Shown here one piece after another: positions 55,454 to 64,000 of a stretch of 64,000 nt of DNA. The position numbers and the translations under genes were made by a program. The notes under the pieces were generated by a model. It searched no databases, was not told the origin of the DNA, and saw only the letters and a list, made by a program, of their open reading frames with translations. Source of the stretch: Leptospira semungkisensis (GTDB lineage: Bacteria > Spirochaetota > Leptospiria > Leptospirales > Leptospiraceae). The first letter of the stretch is position 1; the number at the start of each line of letters is the position of its first letter. Where the stretch lies: positions 1,116,001 to 1,180,000 of the forward strand of contig NZ_RQEP01000005.1 in NCBI RefSeq assembly GCF_004770055.1. Reading direction: 5' to 3'.

Positions 55454-57286
55454 ATGTGTGGAATCGTAGGATACGCCGGAGAAAAAAACGTAGAGTCCGT
55501 ACTGATCGTAGGATTGATCGGTTTGGAATACCGAGGATACGATTCCGCAGGGATTGCCGTACTGGATAGAGGTGAAATCCAAGTTCGCAAGCAAAAAGGA
55601 AAGATCAAGGACCTTGAGAATTTTCTAAAAGAACATCCTGTTCGCGGAAACGTAGGAATCGGTCATACTCGCTGGGCCACTCATGGAGAGCCTAATCAGA
55701 TCAACGCTCACCCTCATACAGATGGAAAATCCACTGTTGCAGTGGTTCACAATGGAATTATAGAAAATTACGGAGAGCTTCGCCAGGAATTGAAGCACAA
55801 AGGCTTTGTATTCCATAGCATGACGGATACAGAAGTGCTACCGAACCTTCTTGCAGAAAGCAGAAGACGCGGAAAGACAAACAAAGAAGCTTTCTTAGAA
55901 TTATTTGATAGAGTCGAAGGAAAGTGGGCTGTTGCAGTCGTTTTCGATAATGAGCCGGACAGAGTATATTTTGCTCAGGATGGAGCTCCACTTCTTCTTG
56001 GAAGAGGAAAAGAAGAATACTATCTTGCTTCCGATATCTCTCCTTTGACTCGTAACTGTAGAGAAGTCTATTATATCAATTCCAAGGAATGGGGATACTT
56101 TACAAAAACCGAATGTAACATCTTCGGTTTTGATGGAACTGAAAAAGAGCCCGAGTTCAAGAAGCAGGACATCAAATTCGAGGACGTAGACAAGGGCGGT
56201 TATCCTCATTTCATGATCAAGGAGATCCATGAGCAACCTGGGATCTTCCGTAGAATTATCCAGTCCAGGATCGGCGAAAGCGGAGAGATAGAATTCCCTG
56301 AGAGTACGATCTCCAGAGAGCTGATGTCCAAAGTGAACCGAATCATTATCCAGGCAGCCGGGACCAGCTATTATGCGGGAATGTTAGGCAAGCATTACCT
56401 GGAAAATTTCGCAAAGATACAAACGGATACGGAGACTTCTTCCGAGTTTCGTTATAGAAACCCAGTGGTAGAGGGAGATACTCTCATCGTAGGGATTTCA
56501 CAATCCGGAGAGACTGCAGATACTCTTGCTTCTCTCTTGGAAGCGAAGGCAAAATTCATCAAGGTATTGTCCTTGGTGAATAATGTGAATTCTACCATTG
56601 CGAGAGAATCTGATTCATTCATTCGCACGGATGCTGGTCCTGAGATCGGCGTGGCGAGTACTAAGGCGTTTACTGCTCAGGTGATCAACCTTCTTCTTTT
56701 TTCCTTATACACAGCTAGATTGAAATGGATCGTTTCCGATGAGGAGCTTAAGACTCTGATAGAGGAGATCCGACTTCTTCCTGGAAAGATGGAGAGAATT
56801 TTGGCCCAGGCTCATGTTCTGGAAAATTGGGCCGCGGATTTTACGAAAACCAAGGACTTTGTATTCCTCGGTCGGACGTACAATCATCCGATCGCGTTAG
56901 AAGGAGCCCTGAAATTAAAAGAGGTTTCTTATATCCATGCTTCCGGATATGCCGGGGGAGAGTTCAAACACGGTCCAATTGCGCTCATCACCAATGAGGT
57001 TCCTGTGGTTTGTATTGCCACCAAATCGGAAATTTACAGTAAAATGCTTTCTAATATCCAGGAAATCAAGGCAAGGAACGGAATTATTATCTCGATTGTT
57101 ACAGAAGGTGATAAAGAGGCCAGAGAACTGTCGGATTATTGCTTTGAAGTTCCGGATTGTCCGGAAATTTTGAGTCCGATTTTGAATGTTCTTCCTCTCC
57201 AACTTCTCGCCTATTATTCTGCCGTGGCGAGGGGTTGTCCTCCGGATCAACCGCGGAACCTCGCAAAGTCCGTCACAGTGGAGTAA
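55454..57286 (+). CDS. glmS: Glucosamine-6-phosphate synthase
   Basis: 610 residues. Cys2 of MCGIVGYAG is the glutaminase nucleophile; GHTRWATHGEP and HNGIIENY complete that domain. The two SIS domains follow (AAGTSYYAGMLGKHYLE, SQSGETADTLASL, ALEGALKLKE, GEFKHGPIALI). The C-terminal YYSAVARGCPPDQPRNLAKS is the family end motif. It makes glucosamine-6-P from fructose-6-P and Gln. The gene is close behind glmM and 6 bases before a GlmU-like gene. No glmS ribozyme is visible. Confidence 0.97.
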   Translation: MCGIVGYAGEKNVESVLIVGLIGLEYRGYDSAGIAVLDRGEIQVRKQKGKIKDLENFLKEHPVRGNVGIGHTRWATHGEPNQINAHPHTDGKSTVAVVHNGIIENYGELRQELKHKGFVFHSMTDTEVLPNLLAESRRRGKTNKEAFLELFDRVEGKWAVAVVFDNEPDRVYFAQDGAPLLLGRGKEEYYLASDISPLTRNCREVYYINSKEWGYFTKTECNIFGFDGTEKEPEFKKQDIKFEDVDKGGYPHFMIKEIHEQPGIFRRIIQSRIGESGEIEFPESTISRELMSKVNRIIIQAAGTSYYAGMLGKHYLENFAKIQTDTETSSEFRYRNPVVEGDTLIVGISQSGETADTLASLLEAKAKFIKVLSLVNNVNSTIARESDSFIRTDAGPEIGVASTKAFTAQVINLLLFSLYTARLKWIVSDEELKTLIEEIRLLPGKMERILAQAHVLENWAADFTKTKDFVFLGRTYNHPIALEGALKLKEVSYIHASGYAGGEFKHGPIALITNEVPVVCIATKSEIYSKMLSNIQEIKARNGIIISIVTEGDKEARELSDYCFEVPDCPEILSPILNVLPLQLLAYYSAVARGCPPDQPRNLAKSVTVE

Positions 57287-57292
57287 TTCTTC

Positions 57293-58336
57293 GTGGGCAG
57301 AGTTCAGAGAATTTGGATCGACGAGAGGGAAACCCCAGCCGGTTTGGGGGCATTGACTCGGATCCGATCATTCTCAGAGATCCGCGACGGGGTTTTAACC
57401 CCACTCCAAAGGCTAAAGGATCAGTATCCTGACGCCAAAATCCTGTATTCTCATTCTAATCCAGCCTTTCAAAAGACATTCTTTGAGAGAAATCCTAAGA
57501 TCGCAGAATATGATGAGAGAGAAATAGATCTTATCATCAAGCCGGAGGAGTTCCTTCCTTGGAAATCCATCCAGGCAGTCGGTAAGAATATAGATATCGA
57601 TCTTGAATCCAATAAAGAACTCAGAAAATGGGTTCGCAAGCTCAAGGTGAAGTCCGGTGATTTTCATATCGTTGGAAAATCCAAGCACGCTCATATCCAT
57701 CCTTCCGCAAAGATCTATCCAGGAGTGGTGATAGATGTAACTTCCGGACCAGTCATCATAGATAAGGACGTTAAGGTTACTTCTTTTTCCTTCTTAGAAG
57801 GGCCCTTGTATATTGGCCAGGGAACTCATATAGACAATGCTAGGATCACTGGTGGAACCACGATAGGCAATGTTTGCCGAATCGGCGGGGAAGTCGGAGA
57901 TAGTATTATATTAGATTTTACGAATAAACATCACGAAGGCTTCTTGGGGCATTCCGTGGTAGGAAGCTGGGTCAATCTAGGAGCTCTCTCTACAACCTCC
58001 GATCTCAAGAACAATTACGGCGTAGTTAAGATCAGAGAAGAAGGCACTGAAGTAAATACAGGCTCCATTAAATTCGGTTCCGTCATCGGAGATTTCTCCA
58101 AGATAGGAATCGGAGTGATGTTAAATACCGGCACCGTAATAGACTTCGGATGCAATGTTGTATCTCCAAGAGTCAGCGGTTACCTTCATCCTTTCGTGTG
58201 GGCCGATGGTCAGCCCTATATCTTGGATTCCTTCTTAAGAGATTCACGCAAGATCATGGCGAGAAGGAACAGAGAACTCTCTCATTCCGAATCTGAACTC
58301 ATTCGCATTCTGTACGAAACAAAGGTACACAAATAA
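57293..58336 (+). CDS. GlmU-like protein with left-handed beta-helix (NTP_transf_4 type)
   Basis: 347 residues from GTG. The N-terminal part (about 1-120) resembles the modified nucleotidyltransferase fold of the Bacteroidetes-type sugar nucleotidyltransferases and lacks the GxGTRM signature. From about 130 on, hexapeptide repeats form a left-handed beta-helix (VVIDVTSGPVIIDKDVKVT, ITGGTTIGNVCRIGGE). The segment NKHHEGFLGHSVVGSWVNLG matches the acetyltransferase active-site region of GlmU. It probably acetylates glucosamine-1-P, complementing the one-domain uridyltransferase at 23957. Confidence 0.8.
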   Translation: MGRVQRIWIDERETPAGLGALTRIRSFSEIRDGVLTPLQRLKDQYPDAKILYSHSNPAFQKTFFERNPKIAEYDEREIDLIIKPEEFLPWKSIQAVGKNIDIDLESNKELRKWVRKLKVKSGDFHIVGKSKHAHIHPSAKIYPGVVIDVTSGPVIIDKDVKVTSFSFLEGPLYIGQGTHIDNARITGGTTIGNVCRIGGEVGDSIILDFTNKHHEGFLGHSVVGSWVNLGALSTTSDLKNNYGVVKIREEGTEVNTGSIKFGSVIGDFSKIGIGVMLNTGTVIDFGCNVVSPRVSGYLHPFVWADGQPYILDSFLRDSRKIMARRNRELSHSESELIRILYETKVHK

Positions 58337-58354
58337 TACCTTCTAAGAGGCTTC

Positions 58355-59962
58355 ATGGAAGTACTGGAATCCCGCATCAGCACGTCTTCTCCTGAGTATA
58401 AGGAGAATTATTCCGATCTATCCGGTAAGGTAGAAGATATTCGAAAACTTCTACAGAAAGCGTACCAGGGTGGAGGAGATAAGGCGATCCAAAGGCATAA
58501 GAGCAGAGGAAAGCTTACTGCCAGGGAAAGGGTCCATACTCTGATCGATCCGAATACTACCTTTTTGGAATTTTCCTCTCTTGCGGGAGAGAAGGTTTAC
58601 TCGGACGAGGTTCCTTCTGCGGGGATCGTGACAGGTATCGGAAAGATAGGTGGCACACCTTGTGTGATCATCGCAAACGATGCTACCGTCAAGGGAGGAA
58701 CATATTATCCTCTCACAGTAAAGAAGCATATACGTGCGCAAGAGATCGCTCGGGAGAATCGACTTCCTTGCATTTATCTGGTGGATTCAGGAGGAGCCTT
58801 TCTTCCGATGCAGGATGAAGTGTTTCCGGACAAAGAACATTTCGGAAGGATATTTTATAACCAAGCTAATCTTTCCAGAGAAGGCATTCCTCAGATCTCC
58901 ATAGTAATGGGAAGTTGCACTGCCGGCGGTGCTTATATTCCTGCGATGTCCGACGAGTCGGTTATCGTAAAAGGAAATGGTACCATTTTCTTAGGCGGAC
59001 CTCCGTTAGTGAAAGCTGCAACCGGCGAGATCGTAACTCCGGAAGAATTAGGCGGTGCAGATGTGCATTGTAGAATTTCCGGAGTAACGGATCATTATGC
59101 GGAGAATGACCAGCATGCTTTAGAAATCGCAAGGCATATCGTAGGAAGTTTAGGAAGTTCCGCTCAGAGAATCCAAGAATCGATCTCTTTTGAAGAACCT
59201 TTATATCCTGCCGAAGAGATCTATGGAATTATCCAAAAAGATATTCGCAAGCCTTACGATGTGAGAGAAGTGATTGCCCGAGTGGTGGACGGGTCCCGCT
59301 TTCAAGAATTCAAAAAATATTATGGGACTACGATCGTGACCGGATTCGCAAATATCTACGGCAAGATGGTAGGGATTATTGCGAATAACGGGGTTTTATT
59401 CTCAGAGAGCTCTTTAAAGACAGCTCATTTCATCCAACTTTGTAATCAAAGAGAGATCCCACTTGTGTTCCTGCAAAATATCACAGGATTTATGGTAGGA
59501 AAGAAATACGAGAACGCAGGGATCGCTAAGGATGGAGCCAAGATGGTCAATGCAGTCTCTACTTCTGTGGTTCCTAAATACACTGTAGTGATTGGCGGTT
59601 CGTATGGGGCCGGAAATTACGGAATGTGCGGAAGGGCCTTTGGTCCTCGTTTCCTTTGGATGTGGCCAAATGCTAAGATTTCCGTAATGGGTGGGGAACA
59701 GGCTTCGAATGTTCTTCTCACTGTTAAGATGGAGCAATTGGAGAAGGAAGGCAAATCCCTTTCCGAAGCGGAACAGGCTGAATTCAGACGACCTATTCTA
59801 GAGGACTATGATCGACGATCCTCTTGCATTTACTCTACTGCAAGACTTTGGGATGACGGGATCTTGGATCCTGCAAGGACCAGAGAGGCTTTGGGCCTTG
59901 CCTTGTATTCTGATCTTTCTGGAAAAAAACCAGATCCTTCGTATGCGATTTTCCGCATGTGA
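58355..59962 (+). CDS. Acyl-CoA carboxylase, carboxyltransferase (beta) subunit
   Basis: 535 residues, the size of methylcrotonyl-CoA carboxylase beta (MccB). [73 protein letters not shown] and [15 protein letters not shown] are characteristic, with the two oxyanion Gly-rich motifs intact. It transfers carboxyl from biotin to an acyl-CoA. MccB is the best guess; propionyl- or geranyl-CoA carboxylase is possible. No biotin-carboxylase alpha subunit gene is next to it. Confidence 0.9.
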   Translation: MEVLESRISTSSPEYKENYSDLSGKVEDIRKLLQKAYQGGGDKAIQRHKSRGKLTARERVHTLIDPNTTFLEFSSLAGEKVYSDEVPSAGIVTGIGKIGGTPCVIIANDATVKGGTYYPLTVKKHIRAQEIARENRLPCIYLVDSGGAFLPMQDEVFPDKEHFGRIFYNQANLSREGIPQISIVMGSCTAGGAYIPAMSDESVIVKGNGTIFLGGPPLVKAATGEIVTPEELGGADVHCRISGVTDHYAENDQHALEIARHIVGSLGSSAQRIQESISFEEPLYPAEEIYGIIQKDIRKPYDVREVIARVVDGSRFQEFKKYYGTTIVTGFANIYGKMVGIIANNGVLFSESSLKTAHFIQLCNQREIPLVFLQNITGFMVGKKYENAGIAKDGAKMVNAVSTSVVPKYTVVIGGSYGAGNYGMCGRAFGPRFLWMWPNAKISVMGGEQASNVLLTVKMEQLEKEGKSLSEAEQAEFRRPILEDYDRRSSCIYSTARLWDDGILDPARTREALGLALYSDLSGKKPDPSYAIFRM

Positions 59963-60228
59963 TTTTTTGGCAGGAAATTTCAGACTCGGATTTGGTTTTC
60001 CGAAAGTAGCTAATAAACTAAACACTCTAATTTCCAGGCAAGTTCCAAAAATCTGCCTATAAAGTACGCAAACTGCCGACCTCAACTTGGAGGGAATCTC
60101 CCCTCATTGAGTTTGGTCTGGATTTCCTATCTAAAAAGGGCCAAGTACCCTTAGGGGAAAGTCGGTTTGTTGCACTTGGCATAGGTACTTCGTTTTTTTT
60201 CCTATTTTTTAATCCTTTTTCGGGAGTA
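59963..60228. other. Intergenic region upstream of amtB
   Basis: About 270 bases with no gene. It holds paired words: AAGTACC/GGTACTT and GCCAAGT/ACTTGGC form inverted repeats between about 60130 and 60190, and TAGGTACT is a direct repeat at 60182-60189 and 60227-60234. These could be activator or PII-linked regulator sites for the amtB promoter. Confidence 0.4.
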
Positions 60229-60242
60229 GGTACTCTTCTTGC
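60229..60242 (+). promoter_or_regulatory. Candidate sigma-54 promoter of amtB
   Basis: AGGTACTCTTCTTGCA has GG (60229-60230) and GC (60241-60242) separated by ten bases, and TTGCA is exact. The -24 half AGGTAC is only partial to TGGCAC. Sites with inverted repeats GCCAAGT/ACTTGGC (60134-60180 region) lie just upstream and could bind an activator. Position about 27-42 bases before the amtB ATG candidates fits. Confidence 0.55.
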
Positions 60243-60283
60243 AATAACTGGGTAAAACATATTTCGAGATGAGATTTGAGAAA

Positions 60284-61576
60284 ATGAAATTGGCCCATAA
60301 ACTACTCGCGCTTCTGATCTTAGTGGTCCCTGCACTTCTTTGGGGTCAGGACGCAACCACACCTCCGCCTGCTCCTGCTCCAACTTTGGATAAAGGGGAC
60401 ACGGCTTGGATGATCGTCGCTTCCACACTCGTGTTCTTTATGATCCCTGGTCTCGCGCTGTTTTACGGCGGGATCGTAAGATCTAAGAACGTTCTTTCTA
60501 CCATGATGCACAGCTTCATCGCGATCCTGGTTCTCACTCTTCAGTGGACCATTTTCGGATACAGCTTTGCTTTCGACGGAAGTAATCCTTTCTATGGTGA
60601 CTTCGGACTTCTCTTCCTAAACGGAATTGATATCGATACACTGGAAGGAACTATTCCTAAATTCATTCACTTCCTATTCCAAGGAATGTTCGCTCTAATT
60701 ACCCCGGCGCTAATCTCCGGAGCAATTGCAGAGAGAGTAAAACTCTCCGGATATGTTGTGTTCATTCTTGCATGGTCCACCCTGGTTTATGATCCAGTGG
60801 CTCACTGGGTTTGGGACTCCGATGGATGGTTATTCCAAAAAAGCGCACTTGACTTTGCTGGTGGAACAGTAGTTCACTTGATCTCCGGTATCGCAGGTCT
60901 CGCAGCAGCAATCGTATTAGGAAAACGTAAAGGTGACGGACCAGCTCTGATCGCTCCAAACAACCTGACTTATACTTTGATAGGTGCTGGGTTCCTTTGG
61001 TTCGGATGGTTCGGATTTAACGCCGGTTCCGGTCTTGCGACTAACGGACTTGCAGCAAGAGCTTTTGCAGTGACTTTGATTGCTCCTGCAGCAGCTGGAG
61101 TAGCTTGGTTGTTGATCGAATACTTCCATACTAAAAAAGCAACCGCATTGGGCGCTGCTTCCGGGATCGTAGCTGGATTGGTCGTGATCACTCCTGCAGC
61201 AGGATTCGTGGATGCAAAAGGTGCGATCCTAATGGGCTTGATCGTTTCTCCAATCTGCTATATCGCAATCCTCTTGAAAGGAAAACTCGGTTATGACGAT
61301 TCTCTGGATGCATTCGGTATTCACGGTGTAGGTGGTGCGATAGGCGCAATCCTTACCGGAGTATTTACCGTAACTTTAGGAGCGGGAGTTGCAACTCGCG
61401 GAGACCAGATCATCGTTCAGTTGATCAGCGTTGTCGCTACAGGTGCATATTCCTTCATCGTATCCTTGGTTCTTGTTTTCATCATCGAGAAGACAATCGG
61501 ATTCAGGATTTCCGAAGAGAAAGAGATCGCAGGTCTCGATTCCGAGATCCACGGAGAGAAAGGTTATATTATATAA
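60284..61576 (+). CDS. amtB: Ammonium transporter AmtB
   Basis: About 430 residues; an ATG five codons earlier (60269) is also possible. A signal-like start (LLALLILVVPALLWGQD) is followed by the Amt channel: AWMIVASTLVFFMIPGLALFYGGIVR, LVYDPVAHWVWD, GGTVVHLISGIAGLAAA, and IHGVGGAIGAI with the second His of the pore pair. It carries ammonia/ammonium through the inner membrane. It is followed by glnB 38 bases later, the typical amtB-glnK pair, whose PII partner closes the channel. Confidence 0.95.
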   Translation: MKLAHKLLALLILVVPALLWGQDATTPPPAPAPTLDKGDTAWMIVASTLVFFMIPGLALFYGGIVRSKNVLSTMMHSFIAILVLTLQWTIFGYSFAFDGSNPFYGDFGLLFLNGIDIDTLEGTIPKFIHFLFQGMFALITPALISGAIAERVKLSGYVVFILAWSTLVYDPVAHWVWDSDGWLFQKSALDFAGGTVVHLISGIAGLAAAIVLGKRKGDGPALIAPNNLTYTLIGAGFLWFGWFGFNAGSGLATNGLAARAFAVTLIAPAAAGVAWLLIEYFHTKKATALGAASGIVAGLVVITPAAGFVDAKGAILMGLIVSPICYIAILLKGKLGYDDSLDAFGIHGVGGAIGAILTGVFTVTLGAGVATRGDQIIVQLISVVATGAYSFIVSLVLVFIIEKTIGFRISEEKEIAGLDSEIHGEKGYII

Positions 61577-61614
61577 CCTTTTGTTGAATTTATACATTAA
61601 GTAAAGGAGAGCAT

Positions 61615-61959
61615 ATGAAATTAATCGTAGCAATTATCCAGCCACATAAACTGGAAGAGGTAAAAGCCGAGCTTACTAAGAATGAAATTTACAGACTTAC
61701 CGTAAGCGACGTGCAAGGCTACGGGCAGCAGAAAGGTAAAACGGAAGTATTCCGCGGACATGAATACCAAGTGAACCTTCTCAGAAAAGTAAGATTAGAG
61801 ATCGCGGTAAACGACGAGTTCGTTAAGCCAACCGTAGATGCTATTCTAAAAGCTGCCAAGACCGGCGATGGAAAGATCGGAGACGGAAAGATCCTTATCC
61901 TTCCTCTCGAAGACGTGATCCGTATCCGTACCGGAGAAAGAGGAAGCTCAGCGATTTAA
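61615..61959 (+). CDS. glnB: PII nitrogen-regulatory protein
   Basis: 114 residues, full-length PII. The T-loop is VSDVQGYGQQKGKTEVFRGHEYQVNLL (quoted in parts): Tyr51 (HEY), the usual uridylylation site, is kept, while Tyr46 is Phe. The ATP site has GDGKIGDGKI (about 84-93) and the C-terminal IRTGERGSSAI. GGAGAG precedes the ATG. With amtB upstream it likely binds and shuts AmtB at high 2-oxoglutarate-dependent states. Confidence 0.95.
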   Translation: MKLIVAIIQPHKLEEVKAELTKNEIYRLTVSDVQGYGQQKGKTEVFRGHEYQVNLLRKVRLEIAVNDEFVKPTVDAILKAAKTGDGKIGDGKILILPLEDVIRIRTGERGSSAI

Positions 61960-61989
61960 TTCTTCCCCATACGAGTCGAAACTTAGCTC

Positions 61990-62021
61990 GGGGTCGGCAA
62001 TGCCGGCCCCATTTTTATTTT
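61990..62021 (+). terminator. Intrinsic terminator after glnB
   Basis: GGGGTCGGC-AAT-GCCGGCCCC with one U-G pair, then ATTTTTATTTT. It lies 30 bases after the glnB stop codon. Confidence 0.9.
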
Positions 62022-62091
62022 GGGGCTATGTAGCGGTTTGTATTTGCTATCGTTCGATTGGGATTTTAAGAGAGAAAAGGTCTTTTGAAAA

Positions 62092-62958
62092 TTAAGCCCG
62101 TTTCAATCTGACAAAACTATCTCTTCCGGACAGATCCTTTTTGGAAATGGCTTCGGAATAACCGAGAGAAAGCGCTGTTTCTTTGAGCCAGCCTGCATAC
62201 TTAGGATGAGTTTCCAAATAGATCGTTCCACTCGGCTTCAAGAAAGGCAAAGCTTCTATTAGAATTCTCTTATGGAAGTTCTCGAAGTCTTGAACAAATA
62301 GAGCCAAATGAGGCTCGTATTCTGCCACGTCCGGCATGATGGAAGGTTTTTCCGATTCCGGGATATATGGAGGATTTGAAACGATCAGATCAAATGTCTT
62401 CTCCGGAGGAAGAGAAGAAAATAGATCTCCTTGGAATAATTCCGAACGATCCTGAGAATTTAAGATTTCTTGAATATTCTTACGATTGATCTCCAATGCT
62501 TCCGCAGAGAGATCTGAAAAAGAAACCTGCCAGTTCTGACGAGCCTTGGCGAGACTGATGCCTATGCATCCGCTTCCGGAACAAAGATCCAAAGCGTTTA
62601 AGGACGAAGCCTTTTCGGAATATTCTTCTAAGACCCAGGCAACTAATTCTTCTGTTTCCGGTCTTGGAATGAGTACTGATTCGTTTACTTGGAATTCGGA
62701 ATCGAAGAATGCCTTCCTTCCTATGATGTATGCTGTGGGCCGGAACTTGGATCTTTGAACGATCCTTTCTCTATACTCGTCCTTTTCAGAAACGGAAAGA
62801 GGTCTTTCAAAGTCTACGTAGAGTTTGACCCTTTGGATCTTGAGTAAATCAGCAAGAAGTATCTCGGCATCCAATCTTGCGGAAGGGATATTCTTCTTCT
62901 TTAGGAATTCTTCGGATTTCTTGAGTAGGGTGAGAACGTTATCTTGGGAATCGGCCAT
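62092..62958 (-). CDS. prmC: Release-factor glutamine methyltransferase PrmC
   Basis: 288 residues from ATG at 62958. A helical N-terminal domain ([16 protein letters not shown]) is followed by [30 protein letters not shown], the SAM loop [15 protein letters not shown], and the catalytic NPPY in [12 protein letters not shown]. It methylates the Gln of the GGQ motif in RF1/RF2. The frame is open to 63000, but that would run into the tRNA gene, so the ATG just after the tRNA is the start. It is only 8 bases from the tRNA-Arg CCA end. Confidence 0.94.
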   Translation of the reverse strand: MADSQDNVLTLLKKSEEFLKKKNIPSARLDAEILLADLLKIQRVKLYVDFERPLSVSEKDEYRERIVQRSKFRPTAYIIGRKAFFDSEFQVNESVLIPRPETEELVAWVLEEYSEKASSLNALDLCSGSGCIGISLAKARQNWQVSFSDLSAEALEINRKNIQEILNSQDRSELFQGDLFSSLPPEKTFDLIVSNPPYIPESEKPSIMPDVAEYEPHLALFVQDFENFHKRILIEALPFLKPSGTIYLETHPKYAGWLKETALSLGYSEAISKKDLSGRDSFVRLKRA

Positions 62959-62966
62959 CTGAACCT

Positions 62967-63044
<78 letters not shown>

Positions 63045-63070
63045 TGTCAGTTTAAGAGACGCGTCCCTGT

Positions 63071-63712
63071 TTAAGCAGGCTTGCGCTTCTGGGAGACTAT
63101 TCTCTGGAAGTCGTTGATATTGTGAATAACGATTTTATCTGAATAAATCTCGATTTTACCGCTTTTCGCAAATTGGTTAACCACCTTTTGGACCTCTCCC
63201 ACAGGCTGGGCGCACCAGTCTGCTACGTCCTCGACGGTTACGTTCAATACAACTTCTTTGAACTCAGTGTGAGTATGCATCTTCTCATAGAGCATGAGAA
63301 ATACGTCGGCAACTTTTCCGATGATATCGTCCAGAAGAAGGATGAGCAATCTTCGTTTAGCATCATAAATACGTACGGAGAAGATAGTTAGGATCTTGAG
63401 TGCGAGAGTAGGGTTCTTTGTGAGTAAGAGTTCGAAATTTGCACGATTGAAGTTGAGCACCTTTACCTCGGAAATAGCGATTGCAGTCGCACTTCTTGGC
63501 TGCTCCTCTAAGATCGCCATCTCTCCGAAGATATCTCCTTGCTCCAGGATATCCAATGTCTTGATGGAATTTCCTACAGTTTTGGTGATCTTTACCTTTC
63601 CTGCTTGGATGAGAAAGAAATCGTTTCCTGGCTCGTTCTCGCAAAATATGATCTGGTTCGGTTCGTAGGTCTTACCGAACTTGGAGAACATGGACTCGAG
63701 CATTAAATCCAT
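63071..63712 (-). CDS. Crp/Fnr-family cyclic-nucleotide-binding protein
   Basis: 213 residues. A cNMP-binding barrel covers about 15-125: [49 protein letters not shown] contains the phosphate-binding cassette. A long dimer helix and a winged-helix C-terminal part follow ([21 protein letters not shown]). The cassette [14 protein letters not shown] resembles that of cAMP-binding proteins. It is coupled to the upstream TPR gene (stop TAA and ATG share one base). Confidence 0.88.
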   Translation of the reverse strand: MDLMLESMFSKFGKTYEPNQIIFCENEPGNDFFLIQAGKVKITKTVGNSIKTLDILEQGDIFGEMAILEEQPRSATAIAISEVKVLNFNRANFELLLTKNPTLALKILTIFSVRIYDAKRRLLILLLDDIIGKVADVFLMLYEKMHTHTEFKEVVLNVTVEDVADWCAQPVGEVQKVVNQFAKSGKIEIYSDKIVIHNINDFQRIVSQKRKPA

Positions 63713-64000
63713 TAAGCGCTGAGCTCCTTGGCTTTCTGCCTTGCTTTCTGAGATAGGCTGTCTCTCTCGGGAGGAAGTAATGCTACCTTACCGAATAGCA
63801 TTCCTGCTCTTTGGCGATCTCCCTGTTGTTCCGCAATCTCTGCCAAATGGAAAAGGGATTCTTTTACGGATTCTCCAGAAGGGTGCTTTTTGATATATGC
63901 GGAGAAGGTATTGCTAGCTGTTTCCAGATTATTCAATTTTAAGAAGCAGACTCCCATTTGGAAGAGTGCATTATCTACTAACTTCTTCTCGCTATCGTAT
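63712..64000 (-). CDS. TPR-repeat protein, C-terminal part (cut by window end)
   Basis: The frame is open to the window edge and ends at TAA. About 96 residues are visible, with tetratricopeptide-like helices ([52 protein letters not shown]). This type mediates protein contacts, and the cell location cannot be judged without the N-terminus. The stop codon shares a base with the Crp/Fnr start, showing coupled translation. Confidence 0.8.
   Translation of the reverse strand, partial: YDSEKKLVDNALFQMGVCFLKLNNLETASNTFSAYIKKHPSGESVKESLFHLAEIAEQQGDRQRAGMLFGKVALLPPERDSLSQKARQKAKELSA

Noticed and set aside
55200..55454. A glmS ribozyme before glmS.
   Set aside because: glmS follows glmM by three bases, leaving no room for the ribozyme.
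61615..61959. Loss of the uridylylation site in PII.
   Set aside because: The residue replaced by Phe is position 46; Tyr51, the known site, is kept (HEY), so no loss can be claimed.

Overview
The window reads as a chromosomal segment of a spirochete of the genus Leptospira. Reasons: densely packed genes with short gaps, about 40-45% G+C by eye, many secreted proteins and lipoproteins with spirochete-style lipoboxes, several PilZ, WYL and 7TMR-DISM/PP2C signalling proteins, and numerous conserved proteins that I associate with leptospires. The G+C would suit the intermediate (P2) or saprophytic species better than L. interrogans, but that is inference. I see no rRNA, insertion sequence, prophage or CRISPR array. 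Three tRNA genes are present: Gln-TTG, Val-TAC and Arg-CCT.

Layout. 1-7.4 kb: tail of an aldo/keto reductase, alpha/beta hydrolase, unknown protein, PilZ protein, OlsB-like acyltransferase, PiT-like membrane protein, SurA-like/DsbA fusion, and on the minus strand a Baeyer-Villiger-type monooxygenase. 7.4-8.1 kb is non-coding, with a nested palindrome and a GC-rich hairpin/direct-repeat element. 8.1-22.9 kb: orphan RND pump, DegT-family protein lacking the PLP lysine, two WYL regulators, Ste24 protease, a secreted DJ-1/PfpI lipoprotein divergent from a membrane AraC regulator, VOC protein, small exported proteins and a putative membrane glycosyltransferase. 22.9-29.6 kb is a housekeeping block: ispE, tRNA-Gln, glmU (N-terminal domain only), prs, rplY, pth (catalytic residues altered), ftsH and an EVE-domain gene.

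29.6-39.6 kb: 7TMR-DISM/PP2C phosphatase, a one-heme cytochrome, a DUF4178 / small protein / membrane spermidine-synthase operon, and a copper ATPase divergent from a CueR-type regulator with recognisable MerR-type promoters. 39.7-47.8 kb: PKD lipoprotein, PilZ, NRDE, FlgD-Ig/OmpA and Nudix proteins, CstA, a protein with a C-terminal J domain, and a YHS lipoprotein. 47.8-49.7 kb: a DUF692 + DUF2063 + Cys-rich precursor set that looks like a bufferin/oxazolin-type metal-binding RiPP locus. This is the best candidate for an unusual system here. 49.9-53.3 kb: YceI, GT2 and two unknown proteins. 53.6-64 kb: rpsT, tRNA-Val, glmM-glmS-GlmU-like acetyltransferase, an acyl-CoA carboxylase beta subunit, amtB-glnB with a candidate sigma-54 promoter, prmC immediately after tRNA-Arg, a Crp/Fnr protein and a TPR protein cut by the window end.

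Functional links. The two GlmU halves (24 kb and 57 kb), together with glmM and glmS, would make a complete UDP-GlcNAc pathway. The copper ATPase with CueR and the bufferin-like locus suggest copper or other soft-metal handling. amtB-glnB form the ammonium uptake and PII sensing pair. All functional statements rest on motif recognition by eye; no database search was run.
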